Assembly: GCF_014384745.1 (NCBI RefSeq)
Contig: NZ_JACRSO010000004.1
Coordinates: 124,001-188,000 of the forward strand
DNA from: Luoshenia tenuis
Lineage (GTDB): Bacteria > Bacillota > Clostridia > Christensenellales > GCA-900066905
Length of the DNA: 64,000 bases
Direction: 5' to 3'
The notes under the pieces are model-generated. The model saw only the letters and a list, made by a program, of their open reading frames with translations, was not told the DNA's origin and ran no database searches. Numbering within the stretch: the first letter of the stretch is position 1; every line of letters begins with the position of its first letter. A program made the translations under genes and the position numbers. Shown here piece after piece: positions 1 to 9,219 of the stretch.

Positions 1-318
1 CAGCACTTCCTACTACTTCGCCCGCCAGCGGCTTTTTATCCTTCCCTATTCCACTTATGGGCTTGCGCCCCTCATTCCGCTCCTTGCTCTCGCCATTGCC
101 TCCGCTTCCCTCGCCCGCCAGCAGCTTTACCTCTTTGTCATTCAGCGTAAGGCTTGCGCCCCCTCTATCCGCTCCTTACTCTCGCCATTGCCTCCGCTTC
201 CCTCGCCCGCCAGCGGCTTTACCTCTTTGTCATTCCGAGCGTGAGCGAGGAATCTCCTTACGCCCTGTTGGCCTCGCCTGCACCGCGCAGCGCAGATCAA
301 GCGCCTGTCCCTCTCTCC
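1..318 (+). repeat. Gene-free left edge made of intergenic repeats
   Basis: No credible gene. A unit of about 92 bp occurs twice (89-180 and from 181), each with a short GGGC-type hairpin, a CGCTCC stretch and a CGCCCGCCAG stretch. From about 228 it runs into the left half of a family B element (TGTCATTCCGAGC, then GAGGAATCTC). Open frames here are low-complexity read-through of C/T-rich repeats. Confidence 0.7.
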
Positions 319-1242
319 CTACCGCAGCGCGCGCACCCCCGCCTGCAGCAGGGCGATCAGCCGCCGCCCCTCCGGGGGCAGGCTCTCCCGCCGGGGGTAG
401 ATCACCACGTCCTTGTTCACCCCCGCGTCCGTGCAGCGCACCTGCACCAGGCCGTGGCGGCTCAGCTCCTCCGGGGGCACCGGGCTGGCCCACAGGTAGG
501 CCCCCGGCACGGTGCGCAGCAGGTCAAACTGGCTGCCCCGGTCGTAAATATAGATGCGCTTTTGCACCTGCTGCACCCGCTGCAGGTTCTCCAGCCGCTC
601 GGGCGGCAGCGCCGGCACCTGAAAATCCCCGTGGACCAGCTGGGGGTATTTCCCCAGCATCAGGTAGGGGATGTTGTGCAGCAGCGAGAGCGGGTGGTCC
701 TTGTGCATCACCAGCCCCATCCGGAAGGACCACAGGTGCTCGTGCTGCAGGTGGTGCTCGGCCAACAGTCCTAAAAAGTGTTCCTCATAGATGTCCTGAT
801 AGCGCAGCACCCCCAGCGCGCTGCGCCCGCCCGCCACATCCTCGATCACTTCCATGGAGTGGGTCTCCTTGTACTGCACCTCCAGCGCCTCGTCCCCGGC
901 GGCGTACTCGGCCATGAACCGGGCAAAGGCGGTGGCGATGTAGGTGGCCCGGGGCGCGGATACCTCCAGGCGCTTTTCCCCCTCCTCCCGCGGCGCGTAC
1001 AGGGATTGCAGCGCGTCCATTTTATCTAATATCTCCCGTGCGTGGCGCAGAAACTGCAGCCCCTCGCCGGTGGGCTCCACCCCCCGGGCGTTGCGCCGGA
1101 ACAGGCTGATGCCCAGCTCCCCCTCCAGCTCTTTGATGGCCTTGGACAGGTTGGGCTGGCCCATGTACAGGTTCTTTGCGGCCTGGGAGATGCTCTGGGT
1201 CCGGGCTACCTCCGCCACGTAGCGCAGCTGCTGAATGTTCAC
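319..1242 (-). CDS. LysR-family transcriptional regulator
   Basis: A DNA-binding regulator of 307 residues. Residues 1-60 form the LysR winged HTH, with the typical opening MNIQQLRYV and the block SISQAAKNLYMGQPNLSKAI. The rest is the substrate-binding-like effector domain. I chose the GTG at 1242: AAGGAGG lies 7 nt upstream, whereas the ATG two codons earlier sits 1 nt from the same site, and MNIQQL matches how the family normally begins. A longer reading to 1491 would add non-homologous residues across a terminator. It lies just downstream of the phosphorelay operon, separated by that operon's terminator. Effector and targets cannot be read from sequence. Confidence 0.9.
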   Translation of the reverse strand: MNIQQLRYVAEVARTQSISQAAKNLYMGQPNLSKAIKELEGELGISLFRRNARGVEPTGEGLQFLRHAREILDKMDALQSLYAPREEGEKRLEVSAPRATYIATAFARFMAEYAAGDEALEVQYKETHSMEVIEDVAGGRSALGVLRYQDIYEEHFLGLLAEHHLQHEHLWSFRMGLVMHKDHPLSLLHNIPYLMLGKYPQLVHGDFQVPALPPERLENLQRVQQVQKRIYIYDRGSQFDLLRTVPGAYLWASPVPPEELSRHGLVQVRCTDAGVNKDVVIYPRRESLPPEGRRLIALLQAGVRALR

Positions 1243-1408
1243 GCGCATCCCTCCTTGATTTTGCAGGACGCCCCTTGCCTTGAGCGCCCCCTCTTTTACC
1301 CCCATTATACACGACCCGGGCCAAATTTGCAGGCGCGCGCCGTTGCTCAAGCGGCACGCCCATCCCGCCGCTTCATGGGGACATCGGCTCTCTTCCCCGC
1401 CGGTACGC

Positions 1409-1449
1409 AAAAAAGGCGCCGCACACCCTTTATCCCGGGCGCGCGGCGC
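1409..1449 (-). terminator. Intrinsic terminator of the phosphorelay operon
   Basis: On the minus strand a GCGCCGC/GCGGCGC stem encloses a GC-rich loop and is followed by CTTTTTT. It lies about 80 bp past the kinase stop codon. Confidence 0.8.
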
Positions 1450-1529
1450 GTCTATTTCACAGTGTTCCATCCTCCAACCCTGGCATAGCATGCTTCATGC
1501 CAAAGCCCGGCCAGCTGCGCCCCAGCATG

Positions 1530-4067
1530 TTATTGGATGAATTTCTTCAAAAGCCCCAGCACCTCATCGATGTCGATGGGCTTTGCAATATGGGCGTTCA
1601 TCCCGTACTGCATGCATTTTTGGATGTCCTCTACAAAAGCGTCGGCCGTCATGGCGATGATGGGGATACCGGCGTCCGGGCGCTCAAGGCTTCTAATGGC
1701 CTGCGCAGCTTCGTATCCGTTCATTTCCGGCATGCGGATATCCATCAGTATGGCGTCATACCGCCCCACTGGAGCGCCGGCAAACTTGTCTACGCAGATT
1801 TTCCCGTTCTCTGCCCATTCCAGTTCCAGGCCCACATCCTCTAACAGATCCTGGGCGATCTCCCAGTTAAGCTCGTTGTCCTCTGCCACCAGTATGCGCC
1901 GGCCCGCCAGCTCTATCGGCGCTTCACCCTCGGGCGCCTGTTCATCGGGCAGATTCGCATAGGCCTTCAACCCATAATAAAGGGTGGACCTGAACAGCGG
2001 CTTGGAGATAAACCCGCTTATGCCCGCCGCCCGCGCCTCCTGCTCGATCTCGCTCCAGTCGTAGGCCGAAATCAGCAGGATCGGGATATCCTCGTTCAGC
2101 TGGCGGCGGATCTCCCGCGCCGTATCTATGCCGTCCATGCCCGGCAGCTTCCAGTCCAGCAGGATGATATCGTAGTCCTGGCGCGCCTCATGGCGCGCGC
2201 ACACCAGTTCCACCGCGCTCTCCCCATCCAACGTCCAATCCGCCCGCACGCCGATGGATTGCAATGACGCCGCGGCGCTCTGGCACATCTGCTGGTCGTC
2301 GTCTACCACCAGCATGTGCCATTCGGGCAGGATCATCTCCTCTTCCCGCTCGGCGCTCTTTTGCAGGTCCAGCGTAACGTGGAATTCCGTTCCCACGCCC
2401 GGCTGGCTCTCCACTTCGATGCTGCCCTTCATCGCGTCCACGATATATTTGGTTATCGCCATGCCCAGGCCGCTTCCCTCGGTCCTCTTGATCCGGTCGT
2501 TATCCTCCCGCACAAAGACCTCATAGAGCTTTTCCTGAAATTCCTTGGTCATGCCGATGCCGTTGTCTTTTACCCGCAGGTGTACGCGGATATGGTCCTC
2601 TCCAACGGGAGAGGACTCCTCGTACATCGATACATGGATCGTACCGCCCTCGGGCGTGAACTTGATCGCGTTGGACAGCAGGTTGAGCATCACCTGGTTG
2701 AGCCGCACGCCGTCCGCGCATACCGTCTCGGCGGTAATATCGTAGATGGAGATATCAAACTGCTGTTTTTTTGCATGCACCTGGGGCTGTACAATGCTGA
2801 CGATGCCCTCCATCATCTCCCGCAGGGAGAGGCGGTCCATGCTCAGCGTCATCTTTCCGCTCTCGATCTTGGACATGTCCAGCACATCGTTGATCAGGCC
2901 CAGCAGGTGCCGGCTGGATAAGGTTATCTTCTTCAGGCAGTTGCGCACCTTCTGGGTATCGTCTATATTGGCCGTGGCGATGGCGGTCATCCCCACAATG
3001 GCGTTCATAGGCGTCCGTATATCATGGCTCATGTTGGAGAGGAACTCGCTTTTGGATCTGCTGGCCTGTTCGGCAAGATGCCTGGCGTCCTCCAGCTCCT
3101 TTAGCTGCATCCGGTTTAGCTGCATATAGCGCATAAATATCAGCAAAAGCGCCAGCAAAATGACCGCGCAGCTGCCGATCGTCGCCAGCAGCCACTGGCT
3201 GCTCATCTGTTCTACCTGCCCATTTAGCGGGCCATAGGGCATCACCGTTATCAGGTACCACTCCGAATAGGGTAAAACGGTGCATTGCAGCTGCCTTTTA
3301 TCTCCTTGCTTTGCAAGGAACACCGCCGAGTAGTCCTCACCATTACGCATGGCGCTGGCGAGCTCCTCCACATACTGCTCCGCATCTTTGCCATCCAGCC
3401 GCTGATACTCCGAGCGGATGCGCTCAAAATAGCTTTCCCGATACGCGTCGTAGCTCCGTATCACAAAGCTGCCGTCCCGGCGTATCACAAAGGAGTAGAT
3501 CAGCATATCCTCGCTGTACAGGTTCAGCGCATCGCTGATATTGTCAACCGGTACGGCTGCGATAAGGGAGATATGCCCCAGCTTTTCCGCCACACTGTCC
3601 CGAAGGGGCACGCCGATCAAAACCTTCTTGTTACCCGACGCGTCCGCGCCCGTTGATATCCTCTTATCCCCCCGCTCTAACGATGCTAAAAACGGTTCCG
3701 GATCCAGCGAAGCAAACAGTTCGCCATATATCTTTTCCATCTTTCCCTCTGCCGAGCAAAAGGCCAGGGCCTCAAATCCCTGTGTCTGCCCAGTGGCAGC
3801 CAGCGTCTGGTATATTTGCGCTTCATCCATATCCGGCGTGATCGACTCGTCGATCTGCTCGACCGCTTCCATGTAGTTATCAAAGATCAGGCCGAACTGT
3901 TTGATGATCTGCCTGTTCATCCCGGACATATAGATTCCGCTTACAGCTTCGATCGTTTCCTCCTGCTTATGGTTCATATAAATCAGCAGAGAGGAGAAAA
4001 CGCCGATGCACAACAGCGCGCTGGCGAGCAGGCTGATGATCAAAAAGTGGGATATCTTGTTTCTCAT
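1530..4067 (-). CDS. Hybrid sensor histidine kinase with two receiver domains
   Basis: Membrane sensor kinase of 845 residues. TM1 is at about 7-30, an extracytoplasmic Cache-like sensor at about 31-290 and TM2 at about 292-313. The HisKA domain has SNMSHDIRTPMN with phospho-accepting His348. HATPase boxes are N (NLLSNAIKF, about 462-470), G1 (DNGIGM, 501-506) and G2 (GSGLGM, 531-536). Receiver 1 carries the acceptor Asp638 (LLDWK), receiver 2 Asp776 (LMDIR). The start overlaps the HPt stop by ATGA, so translation is probably coupled. Known phosphorelay logic predicts His348, then receiver Asp, then HPt His60, then the response regulator. It is transcribed last of the three. The sensed signal is unknown. 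Confidence 0.95.
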   Translation of the reverse strand: MRNKISHFLIISLLASALLCIGVFSSLLIYMNHKQEETIEAVSGIYMSGMNRQIIKQFGLIFDNYMEAVEQIDESITPDMDEAQIYQTLAATGQTQGFEALAFCSAEGKMEKIYGELFASLDPEPFLASLERGDKRISTGADASGNKKVLIGVPLRDSVAEKLGHISLIAAVPVDNISDALNLYSEDMLIYSFVIRRDGSFVIRSYDAYRESYFERIRSEYQRLDGKDAEQYVEELASAMRNGEDYSAVFLAKQGDKRQLQCTVLPYSEWYLITVMPYGPLNGQVEQMSSQWLLATIGSCAVILLALLLIFMRYMQLNRMQLKELEDARHLAEQASRSKSEFLSNMSHDIRTPMNAIVGMTAIATANIDDTQKVRNCLKKITLSSRHLLGLINDVLDMSKIESGKMTLSMDRLSLREMMEGIVSIVQPQVHAKKQQFDISIYDITAETVCADGVRLNQVMLNLLSNAIKFTPEGGTIHVSMYEESSPVGEDHIRVHLRVKDNGIGMTKEFQEKLYEVFVREDNDRIKRTEGSGLGMAITKYIVDAMKGSIEVESQPGVGTEFHVTLDLQKSAEREEEMILPEWHMLVVDDDQQMCQSAAASLQSIGVRADWTLDGESAVELVCARHEARQDYDIILLDWKLPGMDGIDTAREIRRQLNEDIPILLISAYDWSEIEQEARAAGISGFISKPLFRSTLYYGLKAYANLPDEQAPEGEAPIELAGRRILVAEDNELNWEIAQDLLEDVGLELEWAENGKICVDKFAGAPVGRYDAILMDIRMPEMNGYEAAQAIRSLERPDAGIPIIAMTADAFVEDIQKCMQYGMNAHIAKPIDIDEVLGLLKKFIQ

Positions 4068-4432
4068 CTCGCTTGTGATCCTCCCTCTTCCAGCTTGCCG
4101 ATGGCGGCTATCGTGCTGGCATAATCTTCCTGCACGCGCTTAAACAGGGCGCCGTCCTCAGGCGCCGTCCCTGCGCGCAGCGCCTCTGTCAGCCTGCTGG
4201 CGGATTGGTACAGCCGGCCAAGGCCCAGGTTCTGGCATAGCCCTTTAATGGTATGCGCCGCGCGAAACGCCTCGTCATATTGCCGGCTCTCCATCGCTTG
4301 GCATAAATGCGCATAGCTTGGGTCCTCCGGAAACCGGAGCAGAAATTTTCTGATCCGCTCTTCTTTACGCAAATGGGCCAGCACGTCGGCGTAGTCTCCG
4401 CCCACCGCTAAGTAACACTGTTCCAATGTCAT
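4064..4432 (-). CDS. Stand-alone HPt phosphotransfer protein
   Basis: Small helical phosphotransfer protein of 122 residues. The signature AAHTIKGLCQNLG places the phospho-accepting histidine at residue 60. It overlaps the upstream response regulator and the downstream kinase by ATGA at both ends (4429-4432 and 4064-4067), so three proteins should be made from one message in similar amounts. Its likely role is to pass phosphate between the hybrid kinase receivers and the HD-GYP/GGDEF regulator. HPt domains are often fused to the kinase; here it is a separate gene. Confidence 0.93.
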   Translation of the reverse strand: MTLEQCYLAVGGDYADVLAHLRKEERIRKFLLRFPEDPSYAHLCQAMESRQYDEAFRAAHTIKGLCQNLGLGRLYQSASRLTEALRAGTAPEDGALFKRVQEDYASTIAAIGKLEEGGSQAR

Positions 4433-6549
4433 TGTACGCCTCCCCCTCTCAAATCTGGCGCCTTGTTATCCTGCCCGTCAATGGGCGAAATGGCGGAAAG
4501 CGTGTTGCGCATGGTTGCATCGTAATAGCAGTAGCGCCCCTTCCCGGCTTTTTTGGCGCTGTAAAGGGCCTGGTCAGCCGCCTGAAACAATCTGTCATAA
4601 TCATAACCCACCGTGGCGGTCTGGGCAGCCCCCATGCTGATGGAGATCTTAAACCCGTGGTACGATCCTGTCAGCATATTAAATATCCGGCTGATGATGG
4701 CATCCAGGTCCGTATCCTCCGTATATTTGAGAAAGACCAAAAACTCGTCTCCGCCCGCCCGCGCTATGATATCGCTGCCGCGCACAGCCTGGCGCAGCAG
4801 CTGTGCCACGTGCTGAAGCATACGGTCCCCAAACAGATGGCCGTTGGTGTCGTTGGCGCGCTTAAACTCGTCCAGATCAAGCAATGCCAGCACAAATTCA
4901 GCGTTTTGGTTTTTCGCCAGCCGCTCTTTAATATACCTTTCGGCATAGTATCTGTTTAGAAGGTCTGTCATCATGTCGTAGGAGGCCTGTTTTTCCAGTT
5001 CCATCAGCCGCATCAGCGATTCGTGTATATCCACCGCCTTGCCTATAGCCCCTACATATTTGGGGGGCGTGCCCTCCTCCCAGATCGATCTGGCCACGAT
5101 CTGGTACCACCTGGGCTGGCCGTCATGGTGCAGCTCACATTCATAGCGTACCACCGGGGCCTCCGGCGTGGTGGAACGTATCGCTTTGCTGATGGTATCC
5201 AGCTTATCCGCCCCGCCGATCTGCCGGATGGCCTGGTCATGCTTTTGGTCGGCAATGATCTTTTCAAGCCCCAGCTTACGCGCACCCCAATCCGATAAAG
5301 TCAGCATCTCCGGCGCCAGCGTATATTCAAATTGGATCTCCCCGCTCATATCGGCGTAGAAATTCGCCTTCATCCGCTCATGGTTCAGCTGCCGTAAGGA
5401 TCGGTCCGAAATGCTTACATCCTTGTTGCGCAGCGCCTCCTGCATCGTCTTCCACAGCTCATGCTGGTTTTGGGCCGATTCACTCTTTTTGATCGTCTCC
5501 TCCAGCCCGTCATCCATCTCCCTGAGGCATTCCATCAGCAGGGGGTTGAAGGTGCCGCATTGCCCTTCCAGGATCATATTGACCGCCGTTTCATGGCTGT
5601 ACGCTTTTTTATAGCACCGCTCGCTGGTCAGCGCGTCATACACATCGGCCAGGGCCACCACCTGCGCGGCGATCGGGATATCGTCTCCCGCCAATCCATC
5701 CGGGTACCCGCGGCCATCATAGCGCTCATGGTGCCAGCGGCAGATCTGGTAGGCTACCTTTAAAAGCGGTTCGTCCGTATAGATCGGCAGATTATCCAAC
5801 ATCTTGGCGCCAAGCAGCGTATGGGTCTTGATGATCTCAAACTCCTCATCGGTCAGCCGCGCCGGTTTGTTCAGTATGCGTTCATCTACGGCGATCTTTC
5901 CAATATCGTGCAGCGCGGATGCCATTACGATCAGCGAGATATCCGCCGGCGAGAGGTGGTACCGCTGCGTCTTGCCCGCCAGGTGCTTCAAAAAAAGCTC
6001 GGTCAAAACATGGATGCGCAAAATATGCTGCCCGCTTTCTTCGTTGCGGAATTCCACTACGTGGCTGAGTATTTCGATCATCAGGTTGCTGACGCGCTCT
6101 TTTTCCCATATCTCCTCCGCCACCAATTCGATGAGCTTTTTCTGGTTGGTATAAAGCAATATCGTATTGACGACCCGCCGGCGGACGATGCGCTCGTCAA
6201 AGGGCCGCAAAATAAAGTCCACCACGCCCTTGTCGTAAGCCCGCTGCATCTGTATAACGTCGCTTTCCGCAGAGATCATGATGACCGGGATGCTGTCCAT
6301 CCAGTGTTCCTGTTCCATCACATCCAGTACTTCAAAGCCATCCATTTCGGGCATGACCATATCCAGCAGCACCAGCGAGATCTCCCCGGATCGTTTTTGC
6401 AGGATGGAAACTGCCTCTACGCCATTTTCCGCCTCGATGATCTCATAATCGGCCTCCAGCATATCCGCCAGTATGGCGCGATTCATCTGAGCATCGTCAA
6501 CGATCAGTATCCTTTCTTTCCTTTCTTCAGCGTTAAAGATGAAGACCAC
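4429..6549 (-). CDS. Response regulator with HD-GYP, PAS-like and GGDEF domains
   Basis: Protein of 706 residues that should control cyclic di-GMP. Receiver domain at about 12-130 with acceptor Asp63 (LLDMVMP). HD-GYP phosphodiesterase domain at about 150-345 with HD at 214-215 and HHERYDGRGYP at 273-283, all canonical. A PAS-like region lies at about 395-510. The GGDEF diguanylate cyclase domain spans about 520-675 with intact GGDEF at 599-603, so both activities look competent. No RxxD inhibitory site is obvious before GGDEF. The start is uncertain: the frame opens with GTG at 6549, AAGGA only a few bases before it. First gene of the ATGA-coupled operon. Confidence 0.93.
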   Translation of the reverse strand: MVFIFNAEERKERILIVDDAQMNRAILADMLEADYEIIEAENGVEAVSILQKRSGEISLVLLDMVMPEMDGFEVLDVMEQEHWMDSIPVIMISAESDVIQMQRAYDKGVVDFILRPFDERIVRRRVVNTILLYTNQKKLIELVAEEIWEKERVSNLMIEILSHVVEFRNEESGQHILRIHVLTELFLKHLAGKTQRYHLSPADISLIVMASALHDIGKIAVDERILNKPARLTDEEFEIIKTHTLLGAKMLDNLPIYTDEPLLKVAYQICRWHHERYDGRGYPDGLAGDDIPIAAQVVALADVYDALTSERCYKKAYSHETAVNMILEGQCGTFNPLLMECLREMDDGLEETIKKSESAQNQHELWKTMQEALRNKDVSISDRSLRQLNHERMKANFYADMSGEIQFEYTLAPEMLTLSDWGARKLGLEKIIADQKHDQAIRQIGGADKLDTISKAIRSTTPEAPVVRYECELHHDGQPRWYQIVARSIWEEGTPPKYVGAIGKAVDIHESLMRLMELEKQASYDMMTDLLNRYYAERYIKERLAKNQNAEFVLALLDLDEFKRANDTNGHLFGDRMLQHVAQLLRQAVRGSDIIARAGGDEFLVFLKYTEDTDLDAIISRIFNMLTGSYHGFKISISMGAAQTATVGYDYDRLFQAADQALYSAKKAGKGRYCYYDATMRNTLSAISPIDGQDNKAPDLRGGGVQ

Positions 6550-6831
6550 TTCCTTGTCAACAGTTCTTTTGCCGTTTCATGCGTCCGTCCGGGCCTGCCG
6601 TCCGGCTTCGGGCGCAACCTTCGCGTCATAGATCAGAGTTCCCCGTCACATTTACTCCGATATGTGATTTTATTATAACAATTATAGCAACAAAAGTGAA
6701 TGAAAAATGCAGAATTTATAGCAAAAAAGCAATATTTATACAATATAAATCCCTGTGCCAAATTTGCAGGCGCGCCCTTCGGGCATAAAAAAAGGGCCGG
6801 AGCCTTCCGCCCCAGCCCTGCTCGTCTGGCG
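6550..6831. other. Intergenic region upstream of the phosphorelay operon
   Basis: No gene. The stretch 6650-6760 is AT-rich and on the minus strand contains two TATAAT-like boxes near 6672-6690, probably the operon promoter, but no good -35 box is visible. A 19-base string at 6757-6775 recurs exactly at 1320-1338. Confidence 0.4.
6787..6818 (-). terminator. Terminator after the membrane protein gene
   Basis: On the minus strand an imperfect GGGC...GCCC hairpin is followed by seven T residues, directly downstream of the stop at 6832. Confidence 0.75.
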
Positions 6832-7596
6832 CTATACCAGCACCGTCAGGTAATACTCAGTCACGTCCATCGTACCCAGGCTGGTATTGTATGCAAGGTA
6901 ATAAAACTTATATTCGCCCGATTCTTGGGGCAGGGTGTTGTACGCATCCAGCGTGGCGTTGTAGATCATAAACCGGTCGTAATGCCCGGTCTCAAAGATG
7001 CCCGCATAGCTGTAAGGCAAAAGGCCGACCTGCTCGGTCTTGATGTCGGTAGTCCACCGCTCATCCTCCAGCACCGCCCCGCCCAGTCGGTCCACCTCCG
7101 CCTGCTCTTCAAAGATCACGTGGCTGTCCCGCAGCACGTTTACCTTATCATTGGTAGAAAACCGCGTGCCAAAATCCCGGGTGGTGATCCGGCCCTGTTC
7201 GGGCATTTCCACGCCCACCGCCTGCCCCACCTGGGCCACGTAACCATAATCATACGTTCCGCTGGGCCCGAAAAACAGGCTGGGTAGCCCCATTCCGCCG
7301 ATGTAAAGGGCGACGATCGCCCCGGCCACGATATTCTTCGTGCACCGGTAGCCCTTTTTACGGTATACGATGCCCAGCACGATGGAGGCCAGCGGGATGG
7401 GCAGCACAAACAGCATCGCCCACATGTAATCGGCCCCCGCCTGCATCATGGGCGAGATGGAGACTACCAGCGCAACCCCCAGAAATATGCTGATCAGCGT
7501 CAACACAAACAGCCAGCGCAGCATGCTGTTGATCCGGAACTCCCGCTTGAGCTTGATTTGCAATGCGTTTAGTTCCTTCTTTTCGCGCCTGAACAA
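6832..7596 (-). CDS. Predicted membrane protein of unknown function
   Basis: About 254 residues, family not recognised. A charged N-terminus (FRREKKELNALQIKLKREFR) is followed by three hydrophobic segments at about 25-47, 58-78 and 88-106, then a soluble C-terminal part of about 145 residues without cysteine pairs or known motifs. I prefer the TTG at 7596, preceded by AAAGGCGG at 7 nt. The frame stays open to 7719, but that extension is arginine- and proline-rich and lacks a ribosome binding site; an ATG at 7629 is the alternative. Single gene with its own terminator. Confidence 0.7.
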   Translation of the reverse strand: MFRREKKELNALQIKLKREFRINSMLRWLFVLTLISIFLGVALVVSISPMMQAGADYMWAMLFVLPIPLASIVLGIVYRKKGYRCTKNIVAGAIVALYIGGMGLPSLFFGPSGTYDYGYVAQVGQAVGVEMPEQGRITTRDFGTRFSTNDKVNVLRDSHVIFEEQAEVDRLGGAVLEDERWTTDIKTEQVGLLPYSYAGIFETGHYDRFMIYNATLDAYNTLPQESGEYKFYYLAYNTSLGTMDVTEYYLTVLV

Positions 7597-7846
7597 ATTG
7601 AATCCGCCTTTCCGCCGCACCGGGCGCATTTTGCGGGGCGTTCCCCGCCCTTTTATCCTACCACAGGCCCACGCCGGCCGCCACTCCCCTGCGCGTGAGA
7701 GGGGGCGGTATGGGGCCATCTTCCCCTTCTATCGCTTCATTTTTATTCATCATCTCCGCTACCCCTCAAACGCCTTCCTCTTTCTTTTTCCGTGCCGGCC
7801 CTTCTCCCGGCAAAGGGGCGGTAACACGTCATGCCCGCTCCGGGAA

Positions 7847-7852
7847 TATAAT
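7847..7852 (+). promoter_or_regulatory. Possible -10 box of the collagen-like gene
   Basis: TATAAT lies 33 bp before the start codon. No convincing -35 box is at the usual distance, so another sigma factor or an activator is possible. Confidence 0.35.
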
Positions 7853-7884
7853 AGTGTAAAATCATCATTAAGGTTGGGATCTTC

Positions 7885-9219
7885 ATGTACTGCTCCTATC
7901 CATCCTGCAATAGAAACTGCGCAAACTGCCCCTGCCCGTGCTGCCCCATGTGGATGGGCCCTACTGGCCCCACCGGCGCTACGGGTCCTGCGGGTATCGG
8001 CCTGCCTGGCCCCACGGGGCCCACGGGTTCCACCGGTCTGCCTGGCCCTACTGGCCCTACCGGGCCTGCGGGAGCTGCCGGACGCACCGGTGACGAGGGA
8101 CATATCGGCGAAACCGGCCCCACCGGGCCCACTGGTTCTACCGGTCTGCCCGGCCCTACCGGTGCTACCGGACCTGCGGGTAGCGGCCTGCCTGGCCCCA
8201 CGGGGCCCACGGGTTCCACCGGTCTGCCCGGCCCTACTGGCTCCGCCGGTCTGCCCGGCCCTACTGGGCCCACTGGCTCCACCGGTCTGCCCGGCCCTAC
8301 CGACCCCACCGGGCCCGCAGGTGCTGCCGGACGCACCGGCGACGAGGGACATATCGGCGAAACCGGCGCTACCGGGCCTACTGGCCCTACTGGCGCTGCG
8401 GGTCTGTCCGGCCCTACTGGCCCCACCGGCCCTACCGGCGCTGCGGGTCTGTCCGGCCCCACCGGCCCTACCGGACCCACCGGTGCTACCGGGCCTACGG
8501 GCTCCACCGGTCTGCCCGGGCCTACTGGCCCTACCGGCGCTACCGGCGCTGCGGGTCTGTCCGGCCCTACTGGGCCTACTGGCTCCACCGGTCTGCCCGG
8601 CCCTACTGGCTCCACCGGTGCTACCGGGCCTACCGGTGCTACCGGGCCTACCGGCCCTGCCGGCGCTGCGGGTCTGTCCGGCCCCACTGGCGCTACTGGC
8701 TCCACCGGTCTGTCCGGGCCGACTGGCCCTACCGGCCCTACCGGCGCTGCGGGTCTGTCCGGCCCTACTGGGCCCACCGGTGCTACCGGGCCTACCGGCC
8801 CTGCTGCCGCCCTGCCCGACGATGTTTTCGCGTCCTTTTATAATCCGCAAACCCCGCTTACCGTGGGAGATCAAATATCCCTGCTCCCTTCCGTCACAGA
8901 CCCGACCGGGCAGATCGCCCTCACCAGCACCACGCAGATCGCCCTGGCCGCGGGGTATTACCTGGTTTCCTACAAGGTATCCGCCCTCTTCCAGTCCCCC
9001 AACTACATGCAGATCACGCCTTATTATAATAACGCGCCGCATCTGGAGGCGGGCATCTACTTTGCCACCACCGCCAATGGCTCCAGCGCCACCGGCTCGG
9101 CCCATTTTATCCTGTACGCGCCCACCAGCACCACCTTTTCCCTGACCTATTCCGGCTCAGCCAACGCCACCGACGGCGAGGTCAACCTCACCTTTTTAAA
9201 GCTGCGCAGACCCCTGTAA
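7885..9219 (+). CDS. Collagen-like triple-helix repeat surface protein
   Basis: Protein of 444 residues. The N-terminus (1-24) is cysteine-rich (MYCSYPSCNRNCANCPCPCC), without a classical signal peptide. Residues 25-306 are Gly-X-Y triplets dominated by GPT, GAT and GLP/GLS, expected to form a collagen-like triple helix. The C-terminal 138 residues are a compact beta-rich domain of the kind that ends BclA-like exosporium and other bacterial collagen-like proteins (trimerising role inferred). A block AAGRTGDEGHIGETG occurs twice (64-78 and 147-161). One triplet is broken: Gly is replaced by Asp at residue 140 (GPTDPTGP). The similarity to exosporium collagens suggests a spore or cell surface location, but this is inference. 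Long antisense frames here are artefacts of the 9-bp periodicity. Confidence 0.9.
   Translation: MYCSYPSCNRNCANCPCPCCPMWMGPTGPTGATGPAGIGLPGPTGPTGSTGLPGPTGPTGPAGAAGRTGDEGHIGETGPTGPTGSTGLPGPTGATGPAGSGLPGPTGPTGSTGLPGPTGSAGLPGPTGPTGSTGLPGPTDPTGPAGAAGRTGDEGHIGETGATGPTGPTGAAGLSGPTGPTGPTGAAGLSGPTGPTGPTGATGPTGSTGLPGPTGPTGATGAAGLSGPTGPTGSTGLPGPTGSTGATGPTGATGPTGPAGAAGLSGPTGATGSTGLSGPTGPTGPTGAAGLSGPTGPTGATGPTGPAAALPDDVFASFYNPQTPLTVGDQISLLPSVTDPTGQIALTSTTQIALAAGYYLVSYKVSALFQSPNYMQITPYYNNAPHLEAGIYFATTANGSSATGSAHFILYAPTSTTFSLTYSGSANATDGEVNLTFLKLRRPL

Noticed and set aside
57..917. Open frames in repeat DNA whose translations contain CHSER or LPPSSEGG-like strings
   Set aside because: The peptides come from families A and B read in several frames, appear on both sides of genes, and lack start signals. 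Treated as repeats, not as a protein family.
1243..1491. N-terminal extension of the LysR protein
   Set aside because: It covers the intergenic region and the kinase terminator. The HTH begins right after the GTG at 1242.
7759..9105. Long antisense open frames across the collagen-like gene, rich in Gly/Ser/Arg or Pro/Val
   Set aside because: They are by-products of a GC-rich 9-bp periodic sequence. The sense frame has the Gly-X-Y pattern, a sensible N-terminus and a folded C-terminal domain.
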